Positions 12,043 to 24,640 of a DNA stretch of 64,000 nt are shown piece after piece. The stretch lies in assembly GCA_947179155.2 (NCBI GenBank), contig OX359286.1, forward strand, positions 36,795,408 through 36,859,407. The letters are read 5' to 3'. The translations under genes and the position numbers were made by a program. The DNA comes from Hedera helix. Its lineage: Eukaryota > Streptophyta > Magnoliopsida > Apiales > Araliaceae. The notes beneath the pieces were generated by a model, which saw only the letters and a program-made list of their open reading frames with translations, made no database searches and was not told where the DNA came from. Within the stretch, counting starts at the first letter, position 1. Each line of letters begins with the position of its first letter.

Positions 12043-12523
12043 TAACCCAATAAAAACAGGTTACCCCATGATATAGGTTGGATTAAACTAGGGGATTAGG
12101 ATCTTCGATTATATTTATTTTTTAATTTTAAAATATATATTTAAAGATATAATAAAATTTATCATAAATAATTAATAATATAATAAAATTCATGATAAAA
12201 ATAATATTTATGTTGTGAATTGTGTTTTAATCCAAAACGCTGGGAACTATGAATATTTCCATAAAATATGGGGAGAGATTGCTAATGAAATAGTAGTAAT
12301 AACTACCAGTAAAAACACGTTGAAGAAATTGTGACCACTGAGACACCGCTTTACGCATCTGTCGCGCATATTATTTATTTATTTATTCCCTGATACTCTC
12401 TCTTCTCTCTCCTCATATTCTCTCCACCACTCCTGTTCCGCAAATACCCATTTCCATTTCGTAGCATCCAAATCTTTTATACGCAGCAGCGCTTGTGAAG
12501 ATTGTCTACTACCCATTTACAGC
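9260..12523. other. Gene-poor spacer upstream of EXLB1 and SGPP
   Basis: EXLB1 (-) and SGPP (+) diverge from this 3.2-kb stretch. It contains short GA tracts (near 9815 and 10735), AT-rich sequence after 10900, a TA microsatellite at 11989-12041 and a CT-rich SGPP promoter or leader from about 12390. A 115-codon open frame at 10798-11145 becomes a low-complexity T-rich string and shows no domain; I do not consider it a gene. Confidence 0.5.
11989..12041. repeat. (TA)n microsatellite
   Basis: About 53 bp of alternating TA, interrupted once by a C near 12009. Confidence 0.9.
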
Positions 12524-12956
12524 ATGGCAGTTTCTTTCGGTGAAAATTCAGTAGACAGGTGATCATTTATCAACATATTTAATTCAATTCATATATATAT
12601 TTAATATGGAATGCTTTAGTTTGATATTTGTTCTAAGATTGATCGGAGATTTCATCAAAGTTGGTGTTGATTATCATTTTTTTTTGTTTCCACGCAAATT
12701 TGCTATGCATTGCGTTGTAATGTTCAGCTGCATTGAGAGTTCTTGACCAATTTTAGTGTTTGTGTGACTAACAATCAAGTTTAGAACTGGAACTGTTAGG
12801 GCTGCTTAACATATTCCTGGTCTATATTTCACCATTAATTACCTTTCAATTGGTTTATTAATTGGTATATGATCCAATTATGGGTAGTGAAAGGTATAAT
12901 AACCTGTTCAATTATCATGTGAACTATATTTGAATACGTATAAGAATATTGTACTG

Positions 12957-13025
<69 letters not shown>

Positions 13026-14979
13026 ATGTAGATACAGGATTCATAATCATAAATTTTGATTTTTCATGATCCCCTGATCGCCATTTCTGTGGGTTTAATT
13101 TTCTTAAATATTCTCTCCTATGTGTTTAGGAGCACTTTTTCCTTTATTGAGTATCTTGACCCACCTTCTTAAAGGTTCAACTTCACCAAATTTAATATAT
13201 GAACTTGTGTTTTGGATCTTAGTTTAACCTCAAGGGGTAATTAGCAGATCTAGGTAGAATATTTCACAGGTCTCGTCAAGCAGCTTGCATGAGGCAAACT
13301 TGATGTCTTAAGCAAATCTATGTTTGCATATCCTATGCAAGGTCCTTTTGTAGTTTTGATTCTTATTGAAGTTTTATGGTTGCTGAATAATGAGTGTTGT
13401 GAAGTTTATGGTCCATGTTGAATTTATGTTGATATTTATGTTCCCTTTAAATTGTTAGTCCCCAATTAATGGGATGAGGCTTTGCTATTTGTTGAGATGA
13501 TTATGTATTTCAGTGTATGACTCGGAAACTACTATTCAAAACTTCAATAGTAGGATGCAGGTGATCTTTTTTTAAGCATAACCATTAAATTCATTACTTC
13601 TTTGTGAAAGTGTATCCAAATTGAATTGACAAGATGCAAGAATCATTATCTCAATAGTATCTGATTTAGTTTGCTAAAGGAGCACACATGGTTTGGTTGC
13701 AGAGAGTCGAATTACTTTTTTTTTAAATGTAAAATTACATCATCGATAAACATCATACCATAATTTAATAAAATAGCTCATCCTCTTGTTTCGTTGGTTC
13801 TGTACAATGAAGGAAATAAACTGATTTGTTTGTTATTTTTTGGTAAGCAGCGCAACTTCTCTCTCGAAATTTGCTCCTCTTGAAGCAGTATTATTTGATG
13901 TTGATGGAACCTTGTGTGATTCAGATCCCCTTCACTACTTTGCCTTCCGTGAAATGCTTCAAGAAGTAGGTTTTTTGTTTCTTTTTATTATCTTGGATAA
14001 AGATTATGTTCCAACATCATGATGCATTTCTTTCCCATCACATTTCACATTACAAGTTAACATGCTTCGCATGGCAGCAACATACAATGAAAAGGCAAAT
14101 TTTGTTTAAATGTATGTGGTTAACATTTTCGCTAAAATGAAAAATGGACATCATGTGTTATTTGATCTTGAATAAGATCTTTTTGGGGGACTAACACAGC
14201 TGGGATATTAACAGATAGGTTTCAATGGTGGGGAACCCATCACTGAGGAGTACTTTAGCAAGAATATTGCTGGGAAGCATAATGAAGATATTGCTTCTCT
14301 CCTTTTCCCTGATGATCACCAAAGGGGCGTAAAATTTTTGGATGATAAAGAAACAATGTTTAGGAGGTGGATATCCTTGCTCTCTTACTTGTGAAAATTA
14401 TTTAAGTTATCACCATATAATTTAGTATCTGAATATTACAGATTTGCCGAGGAACAAGTTAAGCCTATAAATGGCCTCTACAAATTAAGGAAATGGATCG
14501 AAGATCGCGGTTTGAAAAGGGCTGCTGTTACTAATGCTCCTAGGTTAAATGCTGAACTGATGATCTCAATCCTTGGCCTTTCAGACTTCTTTGATTGTCT
14601 TATTCTTGGGGATGATTGTGAGCGTGCCAAACCATTCCCAGATCCCTACTTAAAGGCTCTTGAAGTACTCAAGGTGTCAAAAGATCATACTTTTATCTGT
14701 GAGGTTTGACTTCTTTTTGAAGCTCCTTGTTTCAAAGTTGGTTTACTGAATTTTTTTCAAATAATTATACTCCGTTTGTTTTTCTAGGATTCTGTTTCAG
14801 GAATAACAGCTGGGGTGGCTGCTGGGATGCCTGTTTTTGGTTTAACGACCAGAAATCCTGAAGAATTATTAAGGACAGCAAGCCCCACCTTTCTTATAAA
14901 GAATTATGAAGATCCAAAACTTTGGGCAGCTCTAGAGGAGATTGATAGAATGGCAGGTGCAGCAAAAGGTTCTGCCTGA
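12524..14979 (+). CDS. SGPP: HAD-superfamily sugar-phosphate phosphatase, SGPP type
   Basis: Arabidopsis SGPP (At2g38740) hydrolyses a broad range of sugar phosphates; this product is expected to do the same in the cytosol. Five exons, 12524-12558, 13851-13965, 14215-14366, 14442-14703 and 14788-14979, join in phase to 251 aa. HAD motif I is FDVDGTL with nucleophile D28 and acid/base D30. The cap domain follows (residues about 42-100, including GEPITEEYF). Motif II is AAVTNAP, the motif III lysine is in RAKPFPDPY, and motif IV is CEDSVSGI, all in the expected order. The product ends at GAAKGSA with no targeting peptide evident. Intron 1 is 1.3 kb and contains a 64-bp AT microsatellite. The assignment rests on motif order and overall length. 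Confidence 0.9.
12959..13023. repeat. (AT)n microsatellite in SGPP intron 1
   Basis: About 64 bp of uninterrupted TA dinucleotides. Confidence 0.95.
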
Positions 14980-16338
14980 AACAGTGAAAATAGTTCCTAA
15001 TTAAATGGGGGGAATTAAATCGAAGAAGAAGCTAGTTAAATAAGAATATTACTTAAATAATCATATGCTTAGTAGCATGATGGAAAAAAACTGACTGAGC
15101 TTTGGCTACATTGCTATATTGAATCTTTACTTCTTTGTATTCCTGCCTTACTGGAAAAAAATTGAATATCCTTGGAAACTTATTTCTGTTAATCAATAAT
15201 AGACTGATTTATGTGTTCTATACAGGCACATATATGCTCAAAACATTTATAGTGTAAGCTGGTCTTTGATTTTCCTGACAAGTATGACAGTAAACTATAG
15301 TTTGATTACTATTTGACTTTTCTGTCTATTATCAGTCACAGCACGTCTGGAGCCGTTGTGCATGCAAGATTTTGAGTTTTGAGATTATTGACTTGTAGTA
15401 TCTCATAGTTTTAGTGGAACTAATTTTATTATATAACTGATTGCGCATAGTCTTTATTTGTTTTTTCATTATTCTAATTTATTAGCAATATGCTCTGTTA
15501 TTTGTTCTGTACTTAATTGCGGTTTATTAACAGTAGAAAAGGTTGATAACATGCAAGATTTAGGTAGTGTTTGGAGTCTAGGAGTTAAGATGAAGAGATA
15601 TATATTTGTTAGTAGAGCATACAAGTTAGATTTACATGTAACTATACAAATGGTCGTAGAATGAGCAGAGATGGTTACAGTGGATGTATTTGAAATATTT
15701 AGATAGTTGAAATAATTTAAATATATACACTAACATGGATTTTATTCATTCAAGATCACAATATAATGTGTCTTAGATCTGTATTATTTTAGTTAGACTA
15801 GCATTTCTTCTCCGTCTCTATTCTCTAGATCCCTCCATTTTCAATCAATGGATCATGGTGAAAAGAATATTAAAACTAAGGGAGCAAAATTTAAACAAAC
15901 ATCTTGTTGATGAAAGGATACTAGAATCAAACATTTAAATCCAATACCATGGCTAGTCCGTGCAGTCTTAATGGTTTCCAGTAGCGTTATATGTAAACCG
16001 TGAACCAGTAATTGTTGGTCTTTCGGTCTTTGTCTTCTAATTTTAGCCATTTTGTGGAAATTGAAACAGTGTCTTATTGTGCCACTCAAATAGCCACACC
16101 ACTAGTTAACCGGGCAATACTGCGGTTCTGAGATATTTGAGCTAACCATTTCAAAATGTACAAATAATTAGGATTTCAATTGACCCGAGTATATTGGATA
16201 GTTTCAACATCTGGATCACTGAATTTTAGTTTCCAAATAGAATTGCAAGGTGTACAGCGGAGGGAATGTTGATGACCTTAGCAGCCTACAATTCTTCAAC
16301 TAAATTTAAGCCAAAGGAAATTTTACTGAAAATCCATC
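14980..16338. other. Convergent intergenic spacer between SGPP and DRP1
   Basis: This holds the 3' UTRs of SGPP (+) and DRP1 (-). I see no coding frame of substance and no structured RNA. Confidence 0.5.
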
Positions 16339-19300
16339 TCATCTTGACCACAATACTGAATCAACTTCATTCCTTGCAGACTTGTATAACTCCAGCCTCT
16401 TCGCACACTGATGTCTTCTCTCCATCAATACTGGATCTTCATCGAGTAATCGAGCAAACTCTGGGCCCTATGGAGTACACATATAATTAGCTAAGCAAAT
16501 TATCGTCATCATCATGGCGTTATTAATTGAAAGAATAATAGAACCCTTAAAAAGCTTTGTTTGAAGCACCCATTAAGTGTACTAAAAAATGAGACAAATT
16601 CCCAATTTCACACTATTCTGATAACATACTCAACAGAATACCTCGTTTCTTCCCACTTGTGTGTAGAAGTGATCAAGTAAAGATCTCTTGGCCTCCCGAA
16701 CTTGGCAATGTACGATAGCCTTGGGGATGATACGCCTAAGAGTCTCAGACACCATCTTGACGTAAGAGGAAACATTTGTACTTATTCTCCTAAAGTGCTC
16801 ATCTGTGTATCGATCTACAGTAGAAGCAGTTGGATTATCTCCATTTCCCAGTTCCTGGGAAAGTTTCCGGAAGAAATCCACAGTCAGATAAGAAGATTCC
16901 ATGTCCACCATTCGCAACACAGTCTTCCTACTTTCATCACGGAACCTGTCCAATGCTTTATTAGCAGCTGCTGCTATGTCAGCTTGAAGAGTCGGGAATC
17001 GCTTCAACTCCTGCAATGAGAACACATCAATACACCCTTTGCAACTGGATCATTAACGCATTATGAAATAAGTTGCAAGAGGAACCTGAGTTTCTCCGAT
17101 AGACTTTCTCACAAGCTCCTTCAAAATGAAGTGAACCTATAAAATCAATAAATGGTTTCAATTAAATTAATGCGATTAACAACATGGTAGTCAGCCATCT
17201 CACAGCATTTAAAAATAGATCCACAGGCCAGCAGCTGCTTTAGAGACCAGAGTTATACTATGTTTTATGTATATAAAAAAAAATCAAAATGTAATTGCTA
17301 ATTCCTAAATTTCAATTAGGGGTGATCCCAATTTCTTCTGCAACTTCATTAGTCTAATTCAACGAAGAATTTGTACTTCAACTATTGAATGGGGAAAGAA
17401 CAAAAAAATGATAGGAAAAGGAAAGGAAAAAAAACAGCAAGTATTCACTCTCTGACGCTTCACTTCCTTTCTCATCCAAAGAGCAGAACTACTACAAAAA
17501 TCCATTGCCTTGACCTTCCAGATATAAAATAAAATTCAGCACATAACAAGCCCAGAAGCAAAGTTTACGTACTAAAGCAAAGCATCACAATAGAACCAGG
17601 AGTTAAATGATCGATAACAAGTACTCACAGCATCTACCGAAGCTTCAGCTGGGCCTCTGAAAAAATTTATAGCACCATCAATAAGGCGTTTATATCCTTG
17701 CTCAGGCGCAATCAAATGGGGTTGGTACCCATCTGCCTCAGAAACCACTCTTTTTACATTCTGTAGTGAAAGATGACGATCTATCGGAAGCTGTCTGAGA
17801 GCAGCAGGAAGCTGGTAGTCAAAAATTCCATAGATCCGGTCTCCTCCAGGGCGCCTGATGGTTACCAATAAGTACACAAACAATAAAATTATTTTTACTT
17901 GAAGTTTTGAACTAACGACGGAAACAGATGCAGGAAGGAGCATCTACGGAGAGCTGAGAGGGAGAGAGAGACCCGGGGGGTGGGGGAGGGGGGGTTGAGG
18001 AGCGGGAGAGAGAGGTTTATATTACCCTCCATCAAGATGCTCCTGAAATATCCTGTCAAATGCACGGCAGAGCTCCAAGATATTGTATAACTGGGCCTAT
18101 ACATTCGATCAAGCTGGTAAGAGACTGGACTTAAAGTGGTATATAACTACCATGCATAACTATAGCAGCGAATAACAGTCTCACCGCAGTATCTATAGAA
18201 GTAGGTTTACCGAGGCGGCCCAACTCCTCTTCGAGATCGTCAATTCTTTTGTTTATCAAAGACATAATACCTGGTATGCGAGCCTTAATTACGGCCTCTA
18301 ATTGCTGAAACCAAATCCACACACATGTTTATAACTAACAATTCTTTTGTAATTATTGAAATTATAAGAGAGATTTCATGGAATTTTTAAGTATAAATAC
18401 ATGGGACACATTACCTTTGAGAGAAGTTTTGCAAGATATTCCGAACCCAATCTACTGGATATGTGTCCATAATCCTGGCTAGTGGCAAAAAAATCACGCT
18501 CTCTACGCCTGGCGGCAATCACATCAACATTTCTGTTAATATCAGCTTGTGAGCGGTTCACAACTCCAACCCAAGGGTGTTGTAGGCGGTAGAATCTTCC
18601 TTCAAGAACCTTCAATATAACATAAATCAATATTACAAGAATGATAGACTAAATACATGTATTTCTCGTTAACGATTTGGATGAGTAGATTTAACAAAGT
18701 GCATGGAGAGGAACAAAGGAAAAGTAAGAACGATAAATTTGATGATTACCAACTCATTATATAGGATAAAAAGCTAATATTAAAATAATGAAACAAATTT
18801 GTTTGCTTAATATAATGTCTATGCATTTTGGTCATGTGTCTGAAGAGTCGATGCCTACATAAATTTTGCAAAATGCATGGAGATGAAGGATACAAGATTA
18901 AGAAACTTATATTTGAAAATCCTCAACTCATTATATGTGTCTACGCATGTTGGTCATGTCTCTGAAGTGTCAGTGCCTAACATTTGTGTCCCACACAGAA
19001 ACAACTCATTCGTTGAAGAGAGAAAAATTCTGAGCAGTTAAAAAAAAAAAGCGAACTTACATCTATTGCATTTGTTCCTCGATCCATCAAGTCAAGCTTT
19101 GTTAACACACCGAATGTCCTTTCACCTAAAACATGTAATCAAAATGATGAAAACAATCAGAGAAATAGTAATAACAATGATGCGTATGAATATTTAAGGT
19201 ACCAGCAGGATGAAGATGCAAACAACGTGTAGAAAGTACCTTTTGGATCAACTTCTCGAGCAAGCTTGATAGCATCAGACGTTGCGACATCTTGATTAGC

Positions 19301-21501
19301 AGGGGTTATGGCTAAAATTATGCAATTTGGCTACAATCCAATAACCAAAAGTTCGTTAACTGATATACACAGTTCTATGCTTATAAAGAATGGATTGCTA
19401 AATTATTATTACCTTCTCCACATATGAGCGAACCAATTTTTCAATTTCTTGAACAATATCCTCTGTCTGCCCCTCTGTTAACAATCAGTTTCTTTCATTC
19501 AGAAATTTGAGGGAGGAACTTATTGTAAGATGCATGCAAAACAAATGGAAAGTGGGAGGGTCATTCATACCGACAGCGACCTTAGTTAGACCAGGTAGAT
19601 CAATCAACGTCAAGTTCACAACTGCCAAACACAATAAACAAAGGAAACAGTTGAGCAGAATTACGTATAAAACAGCTATACACTAAAACTCTGCAGAAGG
19701 TCCCTCAAATCAAATATGTTATGGCATACAAATAAAAAAGAATGCACAGTGGCCAATGTTCACAGGGGTCTAGGGGAGAATATAATGCCATTTTTCCTTC
19801 GCAATTTTGCAGCGGTAGGGGCTGTGTTTCAAACACTACAATTGCAAAGAAAAATTAGGGGTGCTTTTTTTTAAGTTATTGTACCATCTCCTCAATAAAT
19901 GATTCATTAGAAAAGCAAAGGAACTACCATTCGGGGAATAGATGCTCAGATTTATAGGCAGCGGAGAAATCTGTTTCGTCTTTCCAGTCTCTCTGTCAGT
20001 TTCTTCCTCAATTTCTGATCGTACCAAAGCTACATAGAAAAGTCGTAGAAAATATCAAAAGTCAACCATCTTTCTATTCCAAAATGAAACAAGCAAACAA
20101 GTAAACATGTAAAGTAACTACTGTTTCAAGTAGTTGTAGTATCGCTAGTTACAAGCACGTAAGTCCTAACTAGCTAAAGTTTCGGACCTTCTAAACAATC
20201 ACTTCACATAATACTTGGAAAGCTAAATGATCATCCATAAGTCACGTAAGCTTGTGCTAACAACAAGCTAATATTCATTCCAATCAAAATATAATTCCCC
20301 CAACATCACTAGCAGATAACTAATATTTCTTACGACTTTAAATGAGCAACTCGATCTTACCAACAAAATATAGCAACGAGAATCAATAGATCACATTAGC
20401 ATTGAACTTGTTTTTCAGGGGCAGAAATCAACTAGACCAAACCCTTTTCTTTTGATAATTCTACAACTTTAAACTGATCAGTTGGACAAACACATCCCTT
20501 ATTTTGTAAAAGTTAACTTACTTGGTCTACAGATACAATAACAACCAAAGTAAAAAACTTAAAACTGACTTATGGATCAATATGGTACACAAAAGTCATC
20601 AATCAATTCGCAATGGGTACTGTTACCATGAAAAAGATAAACGACCGTAACTTAAAGCAACGTAGACAAACTACATACAGAAGTCCGTAAATCTTCTATC
20701 TTTAATATGAAGAAACTGAGCGTACTCTTCTTCTCCCTGCTTTGTCTTATAAAGTTGTAAAACCAAAGGCCTCCTTGTCACAATTCCTGAAAATATTACA
20801 AAATTCATAAAATTATCAAACCTCCAATTTTGCTCCCATTATTCGATCAACATGCAAAATCCAGATAAATAGACATAAATTACCACAAAAGTACTTTATT
20901 TCTTATAAATTAAGTGACTCGAATTAAAACAATTAAACTGAACAACAGCATCATCACAAAATTTAAAGTAGAAAAAAAGGTACATGCTTCTTTCCAGATA
21001 AACCAAAAGGTTTCATTTTTTCAACAGTTTCTTATCGATTACATAACTCTACTTAAATTTAGCCATTCAAATTAAGTAAACAAACAGAGAACCAAGGTCT
21101 GAAACTTCCTTCCATTTGAACTTGCTACATTATCTCAACAGGCTAACAAAACATCCTAACCAGAGCCAAAATCACAGAATCATTAACAACAAAATCCTAA
21201 TACCTGATCCCCTGGGCAGAAAATCACGGCCAACAAAGCTCTCCAACACCGAAGACTTTCCAGAACTCTATTGAGCCAATCAGAACAATAAGAAGCTACT
21301 TATCATAAAAAGCTTAACGAGCACGAAAACAGTAGATAGAAACAAAAAATGTATAAATCTAGAGAGAGAAACCTGGCCGCCAACGACAACGATAGTGGGA
21401 AGAGAATCCCAAAGCGTAGGCAAGGAGCGATCATCGCCATAATCGCCCAGGACAGTACAAGCCTTTTGAATGCGATTTACGAGGCCGATCACACTCTCCA
21501 T
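16339..21501 (-). CDS. DRP1: Dynamin-related protein 1 (DRP1/phragmoplastin subfamily)
   Basis: This is a large GTPase that self-assembles on membranes. DRP1 proteins act at the cell plate and in clathrin-mediated endocytosis. Fifteen exons in transcript order are 21501-21373, 21267-21204, 20786-20679, 20029-19928, 19621-19571, 19474-19413, 19330-19240, 19125-19061, 18609-18415, 18304-18185, 18096-18026, 17854-17629, 17136-17086, 17010-16642 and 16467-16339. They total 1833 nt, exactly 610 aa, the length I recall for Arabidopsis DRP1A. The P-loop GGQSSGKSS spans residues 41-49, DLPG 142-145 and TKLD 211-214. The middle domain follows (HPWVGVVNRSQADIN), then the GED (HCQVREAKRSLLDHF). There is no PH or proline-rich domain, as expected for DRP1. 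Some segments look like DRP1A/B and others like DRP1C/E, so I do not name the isoform. Intron 3 (20030-20678) holds nothing recognisable. Confidence 0.95.
17974..17997 (+). other. Potential G-quadruplex tract in a DRP1 intron
   Basis: Runs of six, five and seven G separated by single bases lie on the + strand, next to further short G runs. On the DRP1 transcript they appear as C runs, so any quadruplex would form in the non-coding DNA strand or an antisense RNA. Confidence 0.5.
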
Positions 21502-21587
21502 TGTAGAAACCCTAGCCCTAAGCGATAAAGGACTGTGCTAATCGAAGTAAGTAGAGAGAATAAAAGGAGGGATGATATATAGCAATG

Positions 21588-21646
<59 letters not shown>
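21588..21646. repeat. (AT)n(AG)n compound microsatellite in the DRP1 promoter or leader
   Basis: It lies about 90-145 bp upstream of the DRP1 ATG. On the gene strand it reads (CT)n followed by (AT)n. CT-rich leaders are common in plant genes, so length variation here could affect the core promoter. Confidence 0.9.
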
Positions 21647-21648
<2 letters not shown>

Positions 21649-22067
21649 AGGATAGAGTTTGGGATTATTATTATATTTGACTAGAGAGAGAAAGAGACGG
21701 TTTTTAGTTTTTGGTGGGCAAATGGATTTTGTGGGTCCGGGATATAGTGCGCCAGGTGCGCTACTGTTAAGGCTTTCTATGCTTTTGAAGAACATTCTTG
21801 GCGGGCTCCTTTCCTGCTATTTCATTTTATCTTATACGCTCACCAGTTCATGCGGGGAAAAAAAAGTTTAATTGCAAAATTTATACCTATTAACGATGTA
21901 TTTTTTTTTCTTTTTATACTTAAATAATATAATTGTTAATTTGATAGTTCTGAGGTGATAATCGAATTATGATTATAAATTGGAGATTTAATTTGTCCTT
22001 CTTGTTAAGTATTAAAAAAAATTAACACACTAATAATTTATGTAATAAAACAGAGCGGCTCAAATCA

Positions 22068-22165
22068 CAATGTTTCAACATTCAACAGCCTCAAATTATT
22101 TTAGGTTTCAACATGCAACAGTCAAAAATTATTTAGAGTTTCAATATCCAACGGTCACTAATTTA
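22068..22165. repeat. Three imperfect ~33-bp tandem units
   Basis: Three consecutive units each start TTTCAACAT or TTTCAATAT, continue with CAACAG or CAACGG and TCA, and end in AAATTATTT or a variant. They are clearly related but diverged. They lie immediately left of the TAA array. Confidence 0.6.
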
Positions 22166-22252
22166 TCTCTCATTCCCTCTCTTAAATTCAATATTTTTTA
22201 TTCAAAAATTTATTCACTCACAATTCCCGTTCAAATCAAATTTACCACTACA

Positions 22253-22380
22253 TTATAATAGTAACAATAGTAACAATAATAGTAATAATAATTATAATAG
22301 TAATAGTAATAATAATAACAATAATAATTATAATAATAGTAATAATAATAACAATAACAATTATAATAGTAGTAGTAGTA

Positions 22381-22413
<33 letters not shown>

Positions 22414-22529
22414 GTAATAGTAATACTAGTAGGAATAGTAATAGTAATAATAATAAAAAAAAAATAATAACAATAATAATAATAATAATAGTAATAATAA
22501 TAACAATAACAATTATAATAATAATAGTA

Positions 22530-22570
<41 letters not shown>

Positions 22571-22622
22571 AATAGTAATAATAATAACAATAACAATTAT
22601 AATAATAATAGTAGTAGTAGTA

Positions 22623-22682
<60 letters not shown>

Positions 22683-22755
22683 GTAATAATAATAATAGTA
22701 ATAGTAGTAGTAATAGTAATAATAATAATAATTTTTATTATTATAATATTAATAA

Positions 22756-22814
<59 letters not shown>

Positions 22815-22873
22815 GTAATAATTATTATTATTATTATAAGAATAGTAATAATAATAAATAAATAAATAATAAA
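22253..22873. repeat. Long TAA-type trinucleotide array (~620 bp)
   Basis: The stretch is almost entirely AAT/TAA units with interspersed TAG and CAA variants. It contains sub-blocks that recur, for example runs of AATAATAACAATAACAATTATAATA near 22345, 22500 and 22590. This points to growth by segmental duplication as well as slippage. Confidence 0.95.
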
Positions 22874-23647
22874 TGCACGTAAACAACATGGGTCATCCTT
22901 TTAGCATTGACGCCGTTTTTCTATTTTTCGGGTATTGCGATATTTATGTTTTCACATGCAAATTGATTTGGGCGAAAAATCATAGGGACAGTTAAGATTT
23001 ATTCTAATTGATTTGTAAGTTATTTTAGGTTGCAAAGAGTTTTTAGGTAATAGAGTATTTTTGAAATTTTAATCTACGTCGTGCCTTCAAACGTGAGCAA
23101 TTACGTGTCATCTTTCTGTTGTTTTTGCAAGTTATATCGAGAGCAACTATTGTAGTAGGCTCTGATTCATTGTATAATAATTTTTTGTCCAATTTCAAGA
23201 AAAAAATGTTATGGTGATGAGATTTAGTTGGTGTTATGACAATATTTTTTTGTTTGAACTTAGAAGACTCATTTTATATTTTTGGCTATATATGCAAAAG
23301 TCTTTCTTTTGGATTTTTACATCTTTTTTTTTCTTATTGGATTCCATCAAATGACTTGCAGTACTACCCTTTTTTCATAGGAAATACTGTTCATGGATCA
23401 TATTGATCGATGGTTAGAGATACTTGAGGCAAATAAATGTTGTCAAACTTTTCATTCATTTTTGTCAATAAAGGAAAGGTGTGTGAAATACCTGAAAATA
23501 TTATATTTGAGTCCGCTATCGTCAATCAATTAATTGCTCAAACCTGTCAAGAACTAATTTTAAGTTAGAAATTAATAGCACACTAATGTTTGCTTAAAAA
23601 AAATTATGACTGAATTGAGTATTAATTTTTTTATATTAATGGTTGAA

Positions 23648-23674
23648 CTCTCAGTTCTATTATGGAACTGAGAG
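23648..23674. repeat. Perfect 10-bp inverted repeat with 7-nt loop
   Basis: CTCTCAGTTC (23648-23657) pairs perfectly with GAACTGAGAG (23665-23674). It sits about 100 bp left of the Helitron-like terminus and may be a subterminal structure of the same element. Confidence 0.6.
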
Positions 23675-23743
23675 TCCACTACAGTTTTAAAATTTTCAAT
23701 CTAAAAATATTAGATACAGTACTCAACTGTTATATTAATTGTA

Positions 23744-23772
23744 CCGTGCTTTCAAGCACGGATTATCCCTAG
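23744..23772 (+). mobile_element. Helitron-like 3' terminus
   Basis: A perfect 8-bp hairpin, CCGTGCTT-TC-AAGCACGG (23744-23761), is followed 7 nt later by CTAG (23769-23772) and then T. A GC-rich hairpin about 10 nt before a terminal CTRR, inserted next to T, is the hallmark of Helitron 3' ends. I could not find the matching 5' TC terminus, so the element's extent is unknown; the TAA array may lie inside it. No Rep/helicase coding sequence is seen, so it would be non-autonomous. Confidence 0.55.
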
Positions 23773-24640
23773 TATTTATATAAACGGTATCACAATTTTG
23801 ACACAATATTAAAACAAAAATAATTTCGTCTAATACACTTATAATGTGTCATAATCTTATTAAAGACATTATTAGATTAATATATGGTTGTAGCTGCTTA
23901 TAATTATTTTGTTCTCCATGTAAAATTTGCAATTTGACACATTTGTGTTCTCATAATTAGTTCTCGAAACTTAAATGAACATGAACTTTAAATTTAAAAG
24001 CAACAAATTAATATAACTCAGTAGTTAGGAACGGAGTAGTACTAATCTCGTCTGATTTTAGTTCATGTCTCTCTGCTTTAGCATAAATCTAATAAAAAAA
24101 TCTTGACTATTTACCATACAAATTGAGAAGTGGAAAAACATATTCCAAGCATGGAATTTGGCACAAAAAGGTCAAAAGTAGTGATTTAGCGTTTTTTTCT
24201 TTTTCTATACACGCATATACGTACACTAAGAATTGCAACATTGCACGCGGCAACGAGGCTGTAACCTGAAGCTCAATTGCCATAACCAAGAAAATTTAGT
24301 GGACTCACACTCGGTATCAAATGGGTTTATAGAAGCTCAACATAAAATGCTAAGGAGTCAGAATCTTTTCTGCTCCCCAATAAACCTCGCTACAAGCAGA
24401 AACTATGCCAGTGTTAATGACCATGACGATTTTTTCTTCGACAGCTAGCTTCCTCCGTCACTTGTGTCTCAGATGGATGGATGAATCTCATGGCAAACAG
24501 GGAGACAATAGTTACATACATCACAATAGAAAAAGGGAAAGGGGATAGAAACCTTTACATATCACAAGGGAAAAGGATAACCAAATACAGAAGACAGTGT
24601 GAGATGGAGTATGGTGAGTGAAGCTTAAAAAATGGATTCA

